Shown here piece by piece: positions 39,083-55,260 of a stretch of DNA of 64,000 nt. The position numbers were made by a program, and so were the translations under genes. Source of the DNA: Oncomelania hupensis (Eukaryota > Mollusca > Gastropoda > Littorinimorpha > Pomatiopsidae); assembly GCA_036898135.1 (NCBI GenBank), contig CM072512.1, positions 14,570,265 through 14,634,264 on the forward strand. The letters run 5' to 3'. The stretch's first letter is position 1, and each line of letters begins with the position of its first letter. Below the pieces are notes generated by a model. It was not told the DNA's origin. It did no database searches and was given only the letters and a program-made list of their open reading frames with translations.

Positions 39083-39282
39083 GAGAACTTATAACGCGCA
39101 CATATCTCACCTCAAAGCGACGCAAAGCGTACTCGTACAATAAACAATTCAAGCACACTGACGCACTCTTGCGAATAAATTACAAGAAGATGACAAGGCA
39201 GAGACACAGCACTCAAAAATAAGCATGAGAAAATTTCAAATAATGATTCTGTACATGGGCATTTACAACTGTAAACAAACAT

Positions 39283-39840
<558 letters not shown>

Positions 39841-40058
39841 AGTTGGGTGATTTAATCAAAGAAGAGTTCAGGCAGCTATCGTGGAAGCGGTTTTTGCTAT
39901 GTTGTGTAACTCGAGGGTATTGTTTATTTTTTGCTCCTTGGCTGCCCTGCAAAAACATGTTACCAGTATCTTTACTGTTTTCCTATCGTCTGCGACGCTG
40001 TATGCATGCGTAATGTAAAATAAGCCTTTATTTTTGTTTAATTTTTACTTCTGGGATC

Positions 40059-40096
<38 letters not shown>

Positions 40097-40109
40097 TATT
40101 GTTTTGAGG

Positions 40110-40522
40110 CACAGCAGATCTACAACGAAGAATACAAAGCATGGAAATGAGGTGCTACAGAAGATTTCTGCGCATTTCCTATCCAGCACATCACCAACGA
40201 CGAAGTCAGACAGACCATCACACAAGCCATTGGACAACACTGCTCACAGTGGTGAAAAAACGGAAACCCCGATGGTATGGCCACGTCACCAGATCATCAG
40301 GTCTTGCAAATACCATCCTGCAAGGCACAGTGCAAGGAGGTAGAAGAAGAGGGAGACCGAAAAAGAGGTGGGAGGACAACATTTGAGAATGGACTGGTTT
40401 GACACTGAGCGAAACCATCAGGGTTGCTGAGGACAGGGAAAGATGGGGTACGCTGGTTAAACGATCATCAGTGGTGCCCCAACGACCTCCGAGTTACGGG
40501 ATGGGATAGGATAGGATAGGAG
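40110..40522 (+). mobile_element. RTE-like LINE 3' fragment (copy B)
   Basis: Allele of 19400-19813, with the conserved KKRKPRWYGHVTRSSGLA and RGRPKKRWEDN segments and a GGATA tail. A ~29-T run at 40065-40093 precedes it here, where copy A has GTTGTTGTTGG and seven T. Confidence 0.8.
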
Positions 40523-40784
40523 GTGGCAAGATAAGAAATCTCACCCTTTCCTTGACCATAAAGTAAATCTTAAAGTAGAAAAAAAAAAGTAGATCTTCTA
40601 ATTTTTTTTCCTTATACTTTAGGGGAGACATAAAGCTTGTGTACAAAAAATATTATTTTATCAAAAAGGGTTTTGCAGTAGTAAACGTTTGTAGCCCCTT
40701 ATTTATTTAATTAGTATTTTAGATACAGTAGTGGGAAGGGAGTGATTAAGAAAGATAATTAAAAAGATAAACAGATAATAGGCT

Positions 40785-41207
40785 TTCCTCTTAAAAGGGT
40801 TTAAAGTTAACACCTCTTAAATGTGCTTAAAGATAAAAAGATAAACAGATAATAGGCTTTCCTCTTAAAAGGGTTTAAAGATAACACCTCTTAAATGCGC
40901 TTAAAGATAACCAGGTTGTGTTCCTTTTAAATATGCTTAAAGATAACCAGTTGTTCCTGTCAAACGTGCTTAAAGATGACAAGTGCTCTTGTTAAATGTT
41001 CATAAAGACAGCCAGCTTCCCGCATTAAACGTATTTAAAGATAAATAGTTTTTTCCTCTTAAATGTGTTTAAAGATAACCGGTTCTTTTCCATCTAACTT
41101 AAACGTACTTAAAGATAACCATTTCTTTTCCCTCTCACTTAAATGTGCTTAAAGATAACCAGTTCTTTTACCTCTAACTTAAATGTACTTAAAGATAACT
41201 AGTCTTT
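40785..41207. repeat. ~38-bp minisatellite (copy B)
   Basis: VNTR allele of 20035-20440. It gains a duplicated block containing AAACAGATAATAGGCTTTCC near 40785-40880 and lacks one of the later units. Confidence 0.8.
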
Positions 41208-41213
41208 CCTTCA

Positions 41214-41300
41214 AATTGTAGTTGTGGTCCTCATTCGGCTCTTTGCAGTCCGTTGGACCCTATAAACAATGGATAACTAACTAAATCCTCATTGTAGTTG
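41214..41300 (+). mobile_element. Alpha mini-retroposon 3 (copy B)
   Basis: Allele of 20443-20529. The target-site duplication persists as AATTGTAGTTG (41214-41224) and ATTGTAGTTG (41291-41300). The hairpin carries one change (GTCCGTTGGACC). Confidence 0.85.
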
Positions 41301-43148
41301 GATTTAGCTCTGTGAACCTCTCTCTAAAAAGAGGGTTTGGGAGCTTACCATGGAATAGTAATATGCTCGACGGTAAAACAATTACGTGTGTATCTAAATA
41401 CTCGTCAGCCACATACAGTAGTACAGTACTGGGGGGGTTTTCTTTCCTACCCATAATGTTTGTGTTTACGGTCACGGGTCGCTCGCGCTTTTTCAGCACC
41501 TAGTGTACTGCAATTCTAGTTAACAACATTCTCTTAGTACCAGTCATACTATTTATCAGTCGAAACTCGAGTTTCCTGATAGCTTTGTAGTATCTCATTA
41601 ATTCAGTCACAGTAAACAGCTGGTCATATTTCAACTGTTTGTTTCATGTTTCACTTTTCCATACAGTTACGAAAGGTCTCGTGTAGTGAAAATTCTTTGG
41701 TGTTGCGTTTTAGTTTAGTGTTTTGGTATGGTATTGAAATGATTAGATGGTAAATTCTGTGGTGTTACAGTTTAGTTTGAAGAGCCCCAACTCGAAGACG
41801 TTGTTTACATTGGGCGGAAATGAGTGTAGCCTAAAATCCGCTTTGTTATTACGTTAAACAAAGATAAAGGGGCCTCAAACCAACCGCTCCAGTTTGACTG
41901 CTCCATTTCTGTTTTAATTATTATGGAGTGATTTCCCCTGTTTAACGGTACACCAATACGCTCCACGATCTACGAGATGATTTTTTTTGGCGCTGTAAAG
42001 GTAGCTAGCGGTTGGTATTAACAGACACTAAAACGACGGAACTTATTGATTTAAAAAAAAAAAACTATATTGTCGAAAGAATTGGGCGGGGAGAGGGGGG
42101 AGTGTTGTGTGTTGCTGCTGCAAGCTAATTGTTGTCAGTGGGGACAACAACATTCACTGTGAATACTAAAGGGATCTGCCGATGGGGCTTGGTCATAATG
42201 GGCCCCTTTAAGTGTCTGGGTATGTGGGGTTTAGCTTTGGCAAGTATGGCAGTGTTTCGTTTTGGTATACTGTTACGTGTGGTACTATAAACCTGCCCGG
42301 GTCGTTGCATAAAGAAGTCAACAGCACGCAGTGCTGTCACGATTCGTGAATACTCAAGATGAGGTCAGGTGTCAAGTCTGTGGGTCTCCTTCCAGATGAG
42401 AGTATAAACCGAGGTCTAGGACGTGCAAGCACGCATCCCATCGCACGGACTTTAAAGCTCCTAAAACCAAGCAAGCAGTAAGGTCGCTCAAACGTGTCTG
42501 CTCAGTTGCCTGTGGCGTCACGATGCGCTTGGCAGCAGCCAGTGAGCGCCTCGTGCGGCTGGAGTTAGATCATGTAATTGGCACGCGCCCTGAGCACTTC
42601 GTGAGCTGAAATATGCGCCGTATACAAACGACAACAATGAACCTAAATATGATGAATAATCGGAGGAGGTCGCATGCTCGGAGCGAGCTCAGAATTGCTG
42701 AAACAGGTTTCCGAAAGCTGCCTTTACGGTCGCGTTCGTCTAAAATTTTAAAAATAGGCATTTAGGGTTTTACTTGAAAGAGGCTCGAATGTACAATAGA
42801 ACTCTGATAACCGCATGCGCATTTTTGCTATTATTCCAGTTCGACCCAATATTATTATAGTATAGATTTATCCATAGTTTGCCGTTCAGTTTAAAAGTTT
42901 CATTAAAAAATGTAGATAGACAAATGATTGTGAATTGAAGACAAAACGTTTTAACAGGAAGACAAATGCAAAAGAGATGAAACACACGATATGAAAAGAT
43001 TCTCTCTACCGGTATTTTGCTTTTAAAACTTGCTTTGTTGGGACCCGACTGAGGTATAAAATCCAATTTCACGAAAACACATGATGCCGGGGTTGAATGG
43101 GATAATTACTATGATCGTAAGAAATGTCAGTACACAACTGTTTTGGTA

Positions 43149-43378
<230 letters not shown>

Positions 43379-43531
43379 TTATTATGAGTCGTAATGTTAT
43401 TTTTATAATTATTTCATCTCCTCCCTCCCCCACCCACTCACCCACCCAAAAAAAAAAAACACTGTTCATAAAGCGATTGAGGATCATATTTCACACACAC
43501 ACACCACACAAACACACACCTACATACAAAC

Positions 43532-43532
<1 letters not shown>

Positions 43533-43610
<78 letters not shown>
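43533..43610. repeat. (GA)n microsatellite (copy B)
   Basis: Pure GA array, about 12 bp longer than the copy A allele at 22612-22678. Confidence 0.95.
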
Positions 43611-43612
<2 letters not shown>

Positions 43613-44167
43613 CACCCACACAGCCTGAGCTAAATTTAACACTCAACACAAACAGTGTCATCAAGACGGCTCGTTGATGGCTTTAACATGCAGAGGCAAA
43701 AATGTTGGAACTTTACGAGATGCGTAACCAGTTGTTGTTGTTGTTTTTTTTTTGTTTTTTTCGTGGTTTATGATTTTTGCAGGCTTTGAAATAAATATAT
43801 GTAGTTTATAAGGGACAGAATCACGACTTATAGCGGTTCTTAAACTGAATTACGACTTCTGTCAGTTGTAGCAGGACTGAAAATTCTTATGCAAAGAACG
43901 ACATACATTTTCTGCCATTTGCAAGCTTCAATACTTGGCCTCTGGAGTACTTTTTCTTCTTTTTTTTATCGTCAACAAATTGTTACAACCACCACCCAAA
44001 GGGAAGCAACTTGTGATGCCTCAGTTATCTGCAGTTACCGCCCGCTGTGGCGATGTAGTATAGGTGTCGCTGCAAGCCGATATCGCTTTTTCAATTACCT
44101 CCCCTTGATGATAAGATGGATCCGTAGGGGGAACTGGGGATCAGCAGAGCACCCGGCTTCGCTGCAG

Positions 44168-44215
44168 AAGGAAGTAGTAATTAACGCAGCATGTGACAAA
44201 TTGCTTCTGGATGAG
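44168..44215 (+). CDS. Possible exon, 16 codons (copy B)
   Basis: Allele of 23226-23273, reading KEVVINAACDKLLLDE, with a weak GTGATT donor. Weak candidate. Confidence 0.2.
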
Positions 44216-44389
44216 GTGATTTAGTTTTGAAATGATGGTTCTCAATGAGACGACATCAAGTTTGTTGCGAGATTTTTAAAGAAAATATGCATTGGTAACC
44301 ACCCACTCTCCCCTCACCTTCCCCCTCACCCACACTACCTCACTCACCCTCCCCACCCCACTCATATTCTTCCTTTTTCCTTGCGCTTG

Positions 44390-44390
<1 letters not shown>

Positions 44391-44464
<74 letters not shown>
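44391..44464. repeat. (CT)n microsatellite (copy B)
   Basis: CT array with one A interruption. Confidence 0.95.
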
Positions 44465-44468
<4 letters not shown>

Positions 44469-44637
44469 CATCTTAGCAGTTTAAACGCTGGTGGTTCAGT
44501 GTTGATTTAGACCCTTGCTCCTTCCCGTCTGCCATGTCCCCATTTGTGGGTGAAGACGTAACGCTTCAATGTTACTTCTTCTTTCCTTTCTCTCCCATAA
44601 TATTGGTTGTTTCTTACACTCTTCTATCGTCCCCTAT

Positions 44638-44680
44638 ACACTTATGTGTCCGGGGACGTTAATCTATTTTAACTAACTAA
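44638..44680 (+). mobile_element. Delta mini-insertion, 43 bp, copy B only
   Basis: Begins ACACTTATGTGTCCGGGG, continues ACGTTAATC, and ends in an (AACT)n tail. Copy A reads CGTCCCCTATCTCTTC without it (near 23685). Together with the preceding CGTCCCC the insert can form a 7-bp stem with GGGGACG. A target-site duplication is not evident. Confidence 0.75.
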
Positions 44681-45448
44681 CTCTTCTTTGTGCGCGTCGT
44701 ACACTTCTTGGGATAGATACCTGTAAGGGTAGATGGGGAAAGTTTGTGCCAAAGAATTACCTTCGAACAAAAGAATCCTTGCAAACTTTTAAATACCCAA
44801 GGAAAGTCGCTTAAATGTTGTGTTCTTTTCATTTTAAAATATCTTTTTTTTAATCTTTTTTTTAAATACTTACTACAATTTACAAAAAGGAAGATTAAAA
44901 AAAACTTACATATTCTATAAATGTCTTCTGATCTCAACCTGTTTTCTTTTACCAAAAAAGCATCAGACATTGTACAAAAACACAAGGTTACGAATTAGGG
45001 ATATGTGTGCAAGTTCCTTGTGTAATGTCACTTGGTGGAATACATTCTGTATTCTAGATGTGTGTGTGTGTGTGTGGCTGGGTGGGTGGGTGGGTGGGTG
45101 AGTGGGTGGGTGAGTAGACTTTGCGAAGTGCGAAAAAGAAACTATTCTCTAAAATTAACAGATCCACAAGGAGTTTGCATGGAAAAACAACCTGGATTTA
45201 TACGAAAGACATTTTCCGTGGGTGGCGTAGAAGAGGAAAGACCTCGTCGCATAAACCGTGTCAGGCGCTCTGCAAGGTGTCGACCTGACACCGCCGCTCT
45301 TTAATGTACGACCACTGATCACCTAGCCCGCTTGGTTTTAAAGGGATGATAGATACGCGCGGCTTCTTTCCTCAATTTCGTATCGTCATTCAGAAATTTG
45401 AGAAACCCGAATACTTTCCAAACAAATTTCTTTGCTTTGTCTTGTATA

Positions 45449-48295
<2,847 letters not shown>

Positions 48296-48675
48296 GACAT
48301 TAGACAACAATTTCACTTCAGTTTGATAATCTGTTTGGAGATGTCTTGATGTTTGTTGCACTGATTTAGGTTCACAATTTATTTATTCAGTCTTTGTTCG
48401 TGTCTTGGATGCCATTAGGCCGATCAACAACACATTGGGCTTGGGGGAGTTTTCGTGAAGATGGTCATCCCTTTAACGTGTAGATTTGTTGTACTTGACT
48501 GCATGCAAAACAATAAGCTAAAAGTTATATAGCTGATTGGGTTCTATAAGCAGATTATCATATTGTTTGTATCAATTCCAGCTGCTTATCTCTTAGGCTT
48601 GTTATTTGTTAAGGCCGTTTCTGTTGGTTTTTTCGCACGATAGGCAGTACCTAAAGAGAGAGATAGAACGGTATC

Positions 48676-48751
48676 TTCTTCTTCTTCTTCTTCTTCTTCT
48701 TCTTCTTCTTCTTCTTCTTCTTCTTCTTCTTCTTCTTCTTCTTCTTCTTCT

Positions 48752-48782
<31 letters not shown>
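48676..48782. repeat. (TTC)n-(CT)n compound microsatellite (copy B)
   Basis: Preceded by about 40 bases (CGCACGATAGGCAGTACC onward, 48635-48675) absent from copy A. Confidence 0.95.
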
Positions 48783-48785
<3 letters not shown>

Positions 48786-49346
48786 CTCCTTAATATGTTG
48801 CTTTAATTTTGTGAACATCTCAGCATCGCATGCCTGTGTCTGTTCATTCCGTTCTTGACCCTCTCACCATCTTGATTGCTTCTTTGGCGATTGTGTCACT
48901 CGCTTCACAAAGGAAATGTCCTCCCGATTTTTTTTTTTAAATATCTGGGTTTTGTGTTCGCGAAAGGAAAAGGCCTCTTAAGCCAGGGATGTCAAAATTG
49001 CCTCCCTAAAATCACGTTTGTTCCTGAATTTGTCACGAACCGAAGGACCGGGGCCAGGCGGGCAGCATTTGAGGGAAATCAAGTTTATCCACAGATTTTC
49101 TGACTGCATCGCTCACCTTATGAGCAAACAGCAGAGAGATGCTTAAGGATTTCAGAAATACACACACACACACGCACACATACACGCACGCACATTTGCA
49201 CAGAGAAGACGAGAAATAGAAAGATTATGGTAAGGGTATAAGGCTTTAGTAAAAACACAAACACTCACTCGAACACGCGCTCACCGACCACACAGCGAAA
49301 CACCCTCCACCAACACTAATACCAGCATCACAGCACCACTACGCTG

Positions 49347-49349
<3 letters not shown>

Positions 49350-49432
<83 letters not shown>

Positions 49433-49465
49433 CAGAGAGACAGAGAGACAGAGAGAGACAGAGAT
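49350..49465. repeat. (GA)n with GACA interruptions (copy B)
   Basis: Allele of 28536-28670 with periodic GACA near its 3' end. Confidence 0.95.
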
Positions 49466-51417
49466 CATACAACCAGAGTATATCAGAAGTGAACTTAAGT
49501 TCTTGTCGTCTGATTGCGGCGCATGCACGAATGAAAAGTCTCAGTGGAAGTGAAAATAATACTAAGGGAGGAAGAAAGAGTTGAAAGAAAGAAGGAGGAA
49601 CATATTGTAAAATGTAAAGGAACGGAGGTGAGATGCTCCAGCAACTTCTGCCTTGTCCTCCTAGTGTTGGGATATGCATGGAAAAGGGGAGTTGGCAGTA
49701 TCAGCAGGGAGGACGAAGTAGAAAGAAAGAAGGAGTGGGGCGAGAAGGGAGGTGAGAGGAAGGGAGGAACAAGGGGTTGAGAATATTTAAACATCGACAC
49801 TTTGTTGGTTTTGCAGTTGTTCTTTCCCTTGCTCTGCTGATTTGTCTGCCCCTTGTTTTGTTGGTTTGGATTTGCTCGATGCATTCGCCACTGCCTTGTT
49901 GGAATTTCGGTAAACAGTTTTCTCCCTTGCCGAATTGTTTCCCTCTTCTGTTTCCTTTTCCGTCGCGCTTTCTCACTGGTCCTAAATGCCTGCCGTGGTC
50001 GCTGTCACTAATTATGATTGGCTGAGGCCTATTTTGATTGTCTTGAGCAGGAAGTGCAGTTATTAATAAAATGGTGAGTAATTAATTGAACTCTATTTTG
50101 GACCAAATTAAAAAAAAATTAACCAAAATGGCGGACACGATACAGCATATATTCTGCATTATGATTATTTGAGAAGTCGAGATTTTCAATATTATCTAGC
50201 TGTAAGTGAATTATTGTTTATCAAATATACAAATAAAATGTTGAAACAAACCAAACAGTAAATTAGCAAATATCAAGGTGACGTTGCATATTATTTCCAA
50301 ATTAAACGAAAGCGCGGGAATACTACAAGGTCAACCTTGTATTTCTAGTTTAACTAAGGGGTGGATAATAATTAGGAAAACAGAAGGATGGAAAATTGGG
50401 CGGAAAAGATACGAAAAGGAATCTTTTTGGCGTGACTAATCACATAAATTCCGCTATAAAAGGTGTGTTGATGTAAATAATGTGGGAAATAAATTTTTCG
50501 TACATTATCACTGCATAAAAAACAAGTCTTCTTTTACTTTGAAATCCTTTATCACGGTATACAAAGTAAATCTTCCTGAGTTTATTCCTAGCTGTCGTCG
50601 TGAAGCTCGTCGTCACACTGATTCTGACCGCAAGTTACAGTAGCTTAACGACGGACGTGGACGTTCGCCTTCCGTGCTTTGTTTGGAAACACACGCCGGG
50701 GTCTTTGAAGAAGAAAGATAACCAGCCTGGAACCTAAACTGACCCGTTGATGGCCGTTAGAAAGAGTGATAAGAGTTACTTTGTTGGTTCCTATCCAGAT
50801 ATATCTCGGCAACATTGAAATGAAAAAGAAACATTATGCACAACACAGCACCAATTATTTAAAATGAAAGTTGTATGGCATTTTGAAGTGAGCTTAAAAC
50901 ATTTATCTCTCCGTCCTCCCATCCCCCCATCCCCCCCCCAACAAAAAAAATGATTATATGAGGGTTGGTACCGTATTCGTATCTAGATTAACTGTTATGT
51001 GTCGGAAAGTTTGAAGGACATTGGTACATAAAGTTTCTCCACACTTCAAGTATCCCATCTACAGTCTCCCTAGCTACGCTGTCTAGAAAAGATTATTTTT
51101 ACCCAGATGGATATCTTGATGACTGATACAGCTTTAGTCTAGTACTAGTCAGCATTTTGTCTGGATGATTTTAGTAGCTTTATTGTATGCTGGTGAGTTT
51201 GAAAGATTTTAAGTAACATTTGTAGATTGTGTGGGGTTTTATTTAATGCAATTATACAGTCTGGTTAAAACCTTGATTTGTGTATTGATGATGATAACGT
51301 TACCTATTTATCTGGATGGGTTTGGGGTAGCATTGGAGATGTTAACCCTGACCTTCTGTGTGAAAACGTCCTAAGTTAAGGATCGTAATGTTTATTTTTT
51401 CGGTTGGTGCCTTATTT

Positions 51418-51465
51418 ATGAAAACAGATGACCTGTTTGACTTGCAAGAGTTGTTTGACAAATTG
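51418..51465 (+). CDS. Candidate exon, 16 codons (copy B)
   Basis: Encodes the same peptide as 30634-30681 (MKTDDLFDLQELFDKL) despite two base differences, with the same GTAGGT donor. Confidence 0.45.
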
Positions 51466-51584
51466 GTAGGTAACTTTTGACTCGTCACCGACTTATCAGT
51501 GAGTTGATGATAAGGGAAGTGTTCTTCCCATCGTTGCCACGCTGGTAGTGCTCGTCGTTATATTTCTTGTTTGGTCTTTTAAAG

Positions 51585-51689
51585 GCAAGAGACATTGAAG
51601 ACGAAATAGAACTAGCTGGAGGAGAAAGAAAAACCACATACATTCGTTCAGTTAGTTACATTGACAACGGTGGATTATGGCAGTTATAA
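51585..51689 (+). CDS. Candidate terminal exon (copy B)
   Basis: After the acceptor ending TCTTTTAAAG the frame reads ARDIEDEIELAGGERKTT and continues YIRSVSYIDNGGLWQL to TAA at 51687. Copy A stops 15 codons earlier. The intron between 51465 and 51585 is 119 bp, as in copy A. Confidence 0.4.
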   Translation, partial: ARDIEDEIELAGGERKTTYIRSVSYIDNGGLWQL

Positions 51690-52085
51690 TTGGTTTATGG
51701 TATTTAAAATTGCATGTTGGATTTAATATTTGTTTGTAAACAAAAATTATTTTTAGTAGTGGTGAACGAAATTTAATGAATGATAATTTCTTAGGTGCAT
51801 AAATATTTTTACACAAGAATTAAGATTACAGCGATTATTCTATTCAAAGAGATAACGTTCATTAATACACAAGGTCACGGAGGACATACAAATTTAGTAG
51901 ATTGCTTAGGTTTGCCATAAATAGAATTGACAGTGGTGGGTGTTGAAGTTTGCATGCACGGTGTTTCATAACTGAACTTCCGTACTTTGGTTACTTTTTT
52001 AATTTTATTTTTTTTAAAGTTGTTGGGTCGTTGTCTCTTTGCGGTGGATGCTGTAACAGGAACTAAATATTAGGGCTGCATGAAG

Positions 52086-52266
<181 letters not shown>

Positions 52267-52525
52267 GCTCTCTCTCTCTCACTCTCTGTGTCACTCTCTC
52301 TCTCTATCTATTTATTTATCTATCTATCTATCTATCTCTCTCTCTCTATATATATATCTCAGGTGTGCTACTGAAGGCTGTAAAACTGCTCCACTAGAAC
52401 TCGTCTGGTCTTTTTCGTGTTTACGCCTCCCTATCTTTTGTGTTCCCGATAGCGCACCTGAGCCACTTGGACAATCGGTCTAAATAATGATTCTGCCATC
52501 GATGTGTTGTGCATTGCTTCGCCAA

Positions 52526-53283
52526 TAGTTAGCTGTTATATTGTTGTTGTCGTTGTTTAACAAGGGATAGGAAATACCCTTTTTACTATATTGTATTTTA
52601 AATGGTTTTGACTAATTTTCCCTTTCTTTACATTCCCACCTACCCCACCACTTCTACCCCATATCTCCGCCCTCATTGAGCCCAAAAAGAACACTCGGTC
52701 TGCATCTACAAGTATTGTCTAGATTTGTCTTTTATTTAGCAGTCTGCTAACTTCACAGTCTTTGTAAGGTAAGCTCCAAGCAGCCTCACTTGGTTCAGCC
52801 CATGCCTTGCCACCGGGCCTTGCCAGGGATTGTGAAGTGGAAACTGGATTGGCTTGGTATCTTTTGTTAGTGGAGGTGTTCCTTTAGAAATTGGAAGCTG
52901 GCTTGTATAGTTCTACATTGGCGAACGGAGATTGTTTTGGGGGTCCGGTAGTTATTCCGGACCAATTAACTGTGTCGGTTAGAAGTTGCTGCTATCTGGA
53001 GAGGTGTTGGAAGATTGCTGCCTGTAGCTTCTTTCGCTGTAGACTTCATTGGAGCGTCTCAGTGTCTTCTGTATTGGATTGTTTGTAGTGAGGCGCCAAT
53101 AGCGTTTTGTAGTGTCTCACTAGGATCGCCTTCAAACTGCACACATTAAGTGTGCATCTCGAGACATTCTAGCATCATGTTTGTATTTCAAATGCGAGTA
53201 CAATTCAATTGAACAAATCTTTATTATACCTTACGATGAATTATGACTGACATTAAACATTGCTCGAATACGTTATAGACATA
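52526..53283. other. Single-copy sequence, no gene recognised
   Basis: The first sequence beyond the duplication. A 65-codon open frame at 52891-53088 has no recognisable domain. Confidence 0.35.
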
Positions 53284-53286
53284 AGA

Positions 53287-53805
53287 ATCCTATCCTATCC
53301 TATCCTATTCCGTAACTCGGAGGTCGTTAGGGCACCAAAGATGATCGTTTAACCAGCGTACTCCATCTTTCTCTGTCCTCAGCAACCCTCATTGCTTCGC
53401 TCAGTGTCAAGCCAGTCCATTCTCGAATGTTGTCCTCCCACCTCATTTTCTGCCTCCATCTTCTTGTGCCTCCTTGCACCGTGCCTTGCAGGGTGGTCTT
53501 TGCAAGACCTTATGCTCTGGTGACGTGGCCATACTATCGGTGTTTCAGTTTCTTCACCATTGTGAGAATGCCATCGTGTTGTGTAATGGCTTGTATGATG
53601 GTCTGTCGGATTTCGTTGTTGGTGATGTGCTGGGAATAGAAAATGCTCAGAAGTCTTCTGTAGCGCCCCATGTCCATGCTTTGTATTCTTCGTTGTAGAT
53701 CTGCTGTGAGGGTCCATGTTTCGCAAGCGTATAGGAAGATGGAGATGACAAGGGTGCTCAGCAATCTTACCTTGGAATGTACACTGATGGTCCTGTCTTT
53801 AGCAT
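53287..53805 (-). mobile_element. RTE-like LINE 3' fragment
   Basis: The minus strand encodes, with frame changes, VISIFLYACETWTLTADLQR, then an RIQSMDMGRYRRLL segment, and ends in a (GGATA)n tail (plus strand TATCC at 53290-53308). It extends further into the reverse transcriptase C-terminus than the copies at 19400 and 40110. Confidence 0.8.
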
Positions 53806-54210
53806 AAAATGTAAAAATGCATTACACACACAGAAACGCACTGTTGCCCACGCACGCCCATGTTCACAGCTCTCGCAACTCCTCTCACACACATTAAAAT
53901 GTACATTATAACATTGACATCACATGATATCACAGAACCTCACATAAAATACAATCCGAGAAGTAAATTTAAACAAATAACAACCAAAAAACATAAATGT
54001 GCCTTTGGCTTCCGTCTTATATTTTCTGTAATATTAAATTAATACAGAAAGATTATCGAAATGAACATTTTTTAAATCAGACATCCTTGTAGTAGATCAT
54101 TGGTTCAAAACGATGGGATTGAGCGTTGCAGCAATTTGATGGGAAATTGATCGCGAGTCATGTTTGATTTTTATTCGTTTCATTTTTAGAATTTGATCCG
54201 TTTCACTGAG
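53806..54210. other. No feature recognised
   Basis: A+T-rich with a CACACA patch near 53826; nothing identifiable. Confidence 0.35.
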
Positions 54211-54290
54211 TGGTCTTGAATCTGCTCCTAGTAATTGACCGGACCATATATTATTATTATCTATTTATCTATCTATCTTTAAGTGCCTTT
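54211..54290 (+). mobile_element. Diverged alpha-type mini-retroposon
   Basis: TGGTCTTGAATCTGCTCC...GGACCATATATT followed by an (ATCT)n-like tail. The 5' base again corresponds to the TGGTC start of the other alpha copies. A possible imperfect flanking repeat, TTTCAC-type, lies at about 54201 and 54311, so the target-site duplication is doubtful. Confidence 0.5.
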
Positions 54291-54869
54291 CTATCTTATC
54301 TGTCTATCTGTTTCACCAAATGCTTGAATCGTTCTTTAGGTCACAATTGGCAGGAATAAGAATGGGTGTTTATTAATAAGGTTTGTGGGGTGCATTTCCG
54401 CTGTGAGTAGATTGCCTTCAAGCGGCCAATGAACATGCGTTTCCCCGGTAGCCAGAATTTCATAGTTTTGATGACACGCATGTTATCGGTCAATGGCTTT
54501 GGTGGGTTTTTTCCATGACAAGTCATAACATCTAAAAAGTCCCATTGGGCTGAGAGACTTCATTAAAAATCTTGGAATCTTTGTAACATTATGTTTCAAG
54601 ACACAAACTTAATGTGTTTATTGCTTGACAAAATTATTATGCAGTTCTAGTGGTAGTTTCGATCAGAGTGCTCATTTTTGACATTTGAAAGGGGAAGTGG
54701 GGGGAGGTCAAGGGAGAGGGGGGGGGGAACGAGATGAGGATTGAAGAAAACAAAATTAAACGGGAAGAAGATGTAGCCAGTTGCGGTATGGGGGTCAGAG
54801 GTGAGATAGTGGGGGTCGAGCCGAGGACCAACACACACAAGCATCACCCGCGTAAACACCGATACACCA

Positions 54870-55078
54870 CGTTGACGGAAGAGGCCTGACCCCCTGTGAC
54901 CCCCCAGCCACGTGACCGCCGCCATGACGCGTTCCAGGGCGAGGCTGACCGCCCTGCCTCGGGTTAGAGCTGGAGTGATACCGGAAATTGCTGATGATTT
55001 TTCGGTGTGTGCTAAGCACCTTTGGCCTCCGCAGCCGGCTAACGAAGACGTTTTGCTGCCCGCCGATTTGCGCTCCCC

Positions 55079-55131
<53 letters not shown>

Positions 55132-55260
55132 CCTCCCTCCGTCCCCTCCACCCTCTCTCATTCATTCATGCAGCTGTAGTGGTGGTGGCCCAGGGTCGAT
55201 TTTTTAGGGCGGCGTTTGTTTGGACGCGGAAAGAGTGGGCGGGAAGATAAGAGTTATCGT
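54870..55260 (+). other. CpG-rich segment, possible 5' end of a gene
   Basis: GC-rich against its surroundings, with an E-box CACGTG (about 54911) and GCCGCCATGACG (ATG at 54924). A frame open for about 50 codons follows before a (CT)n array at 55090-55127. No protein family recognised and no splice donor located; it could be a promoter-proximal region or chance. Confidence 0.25.
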
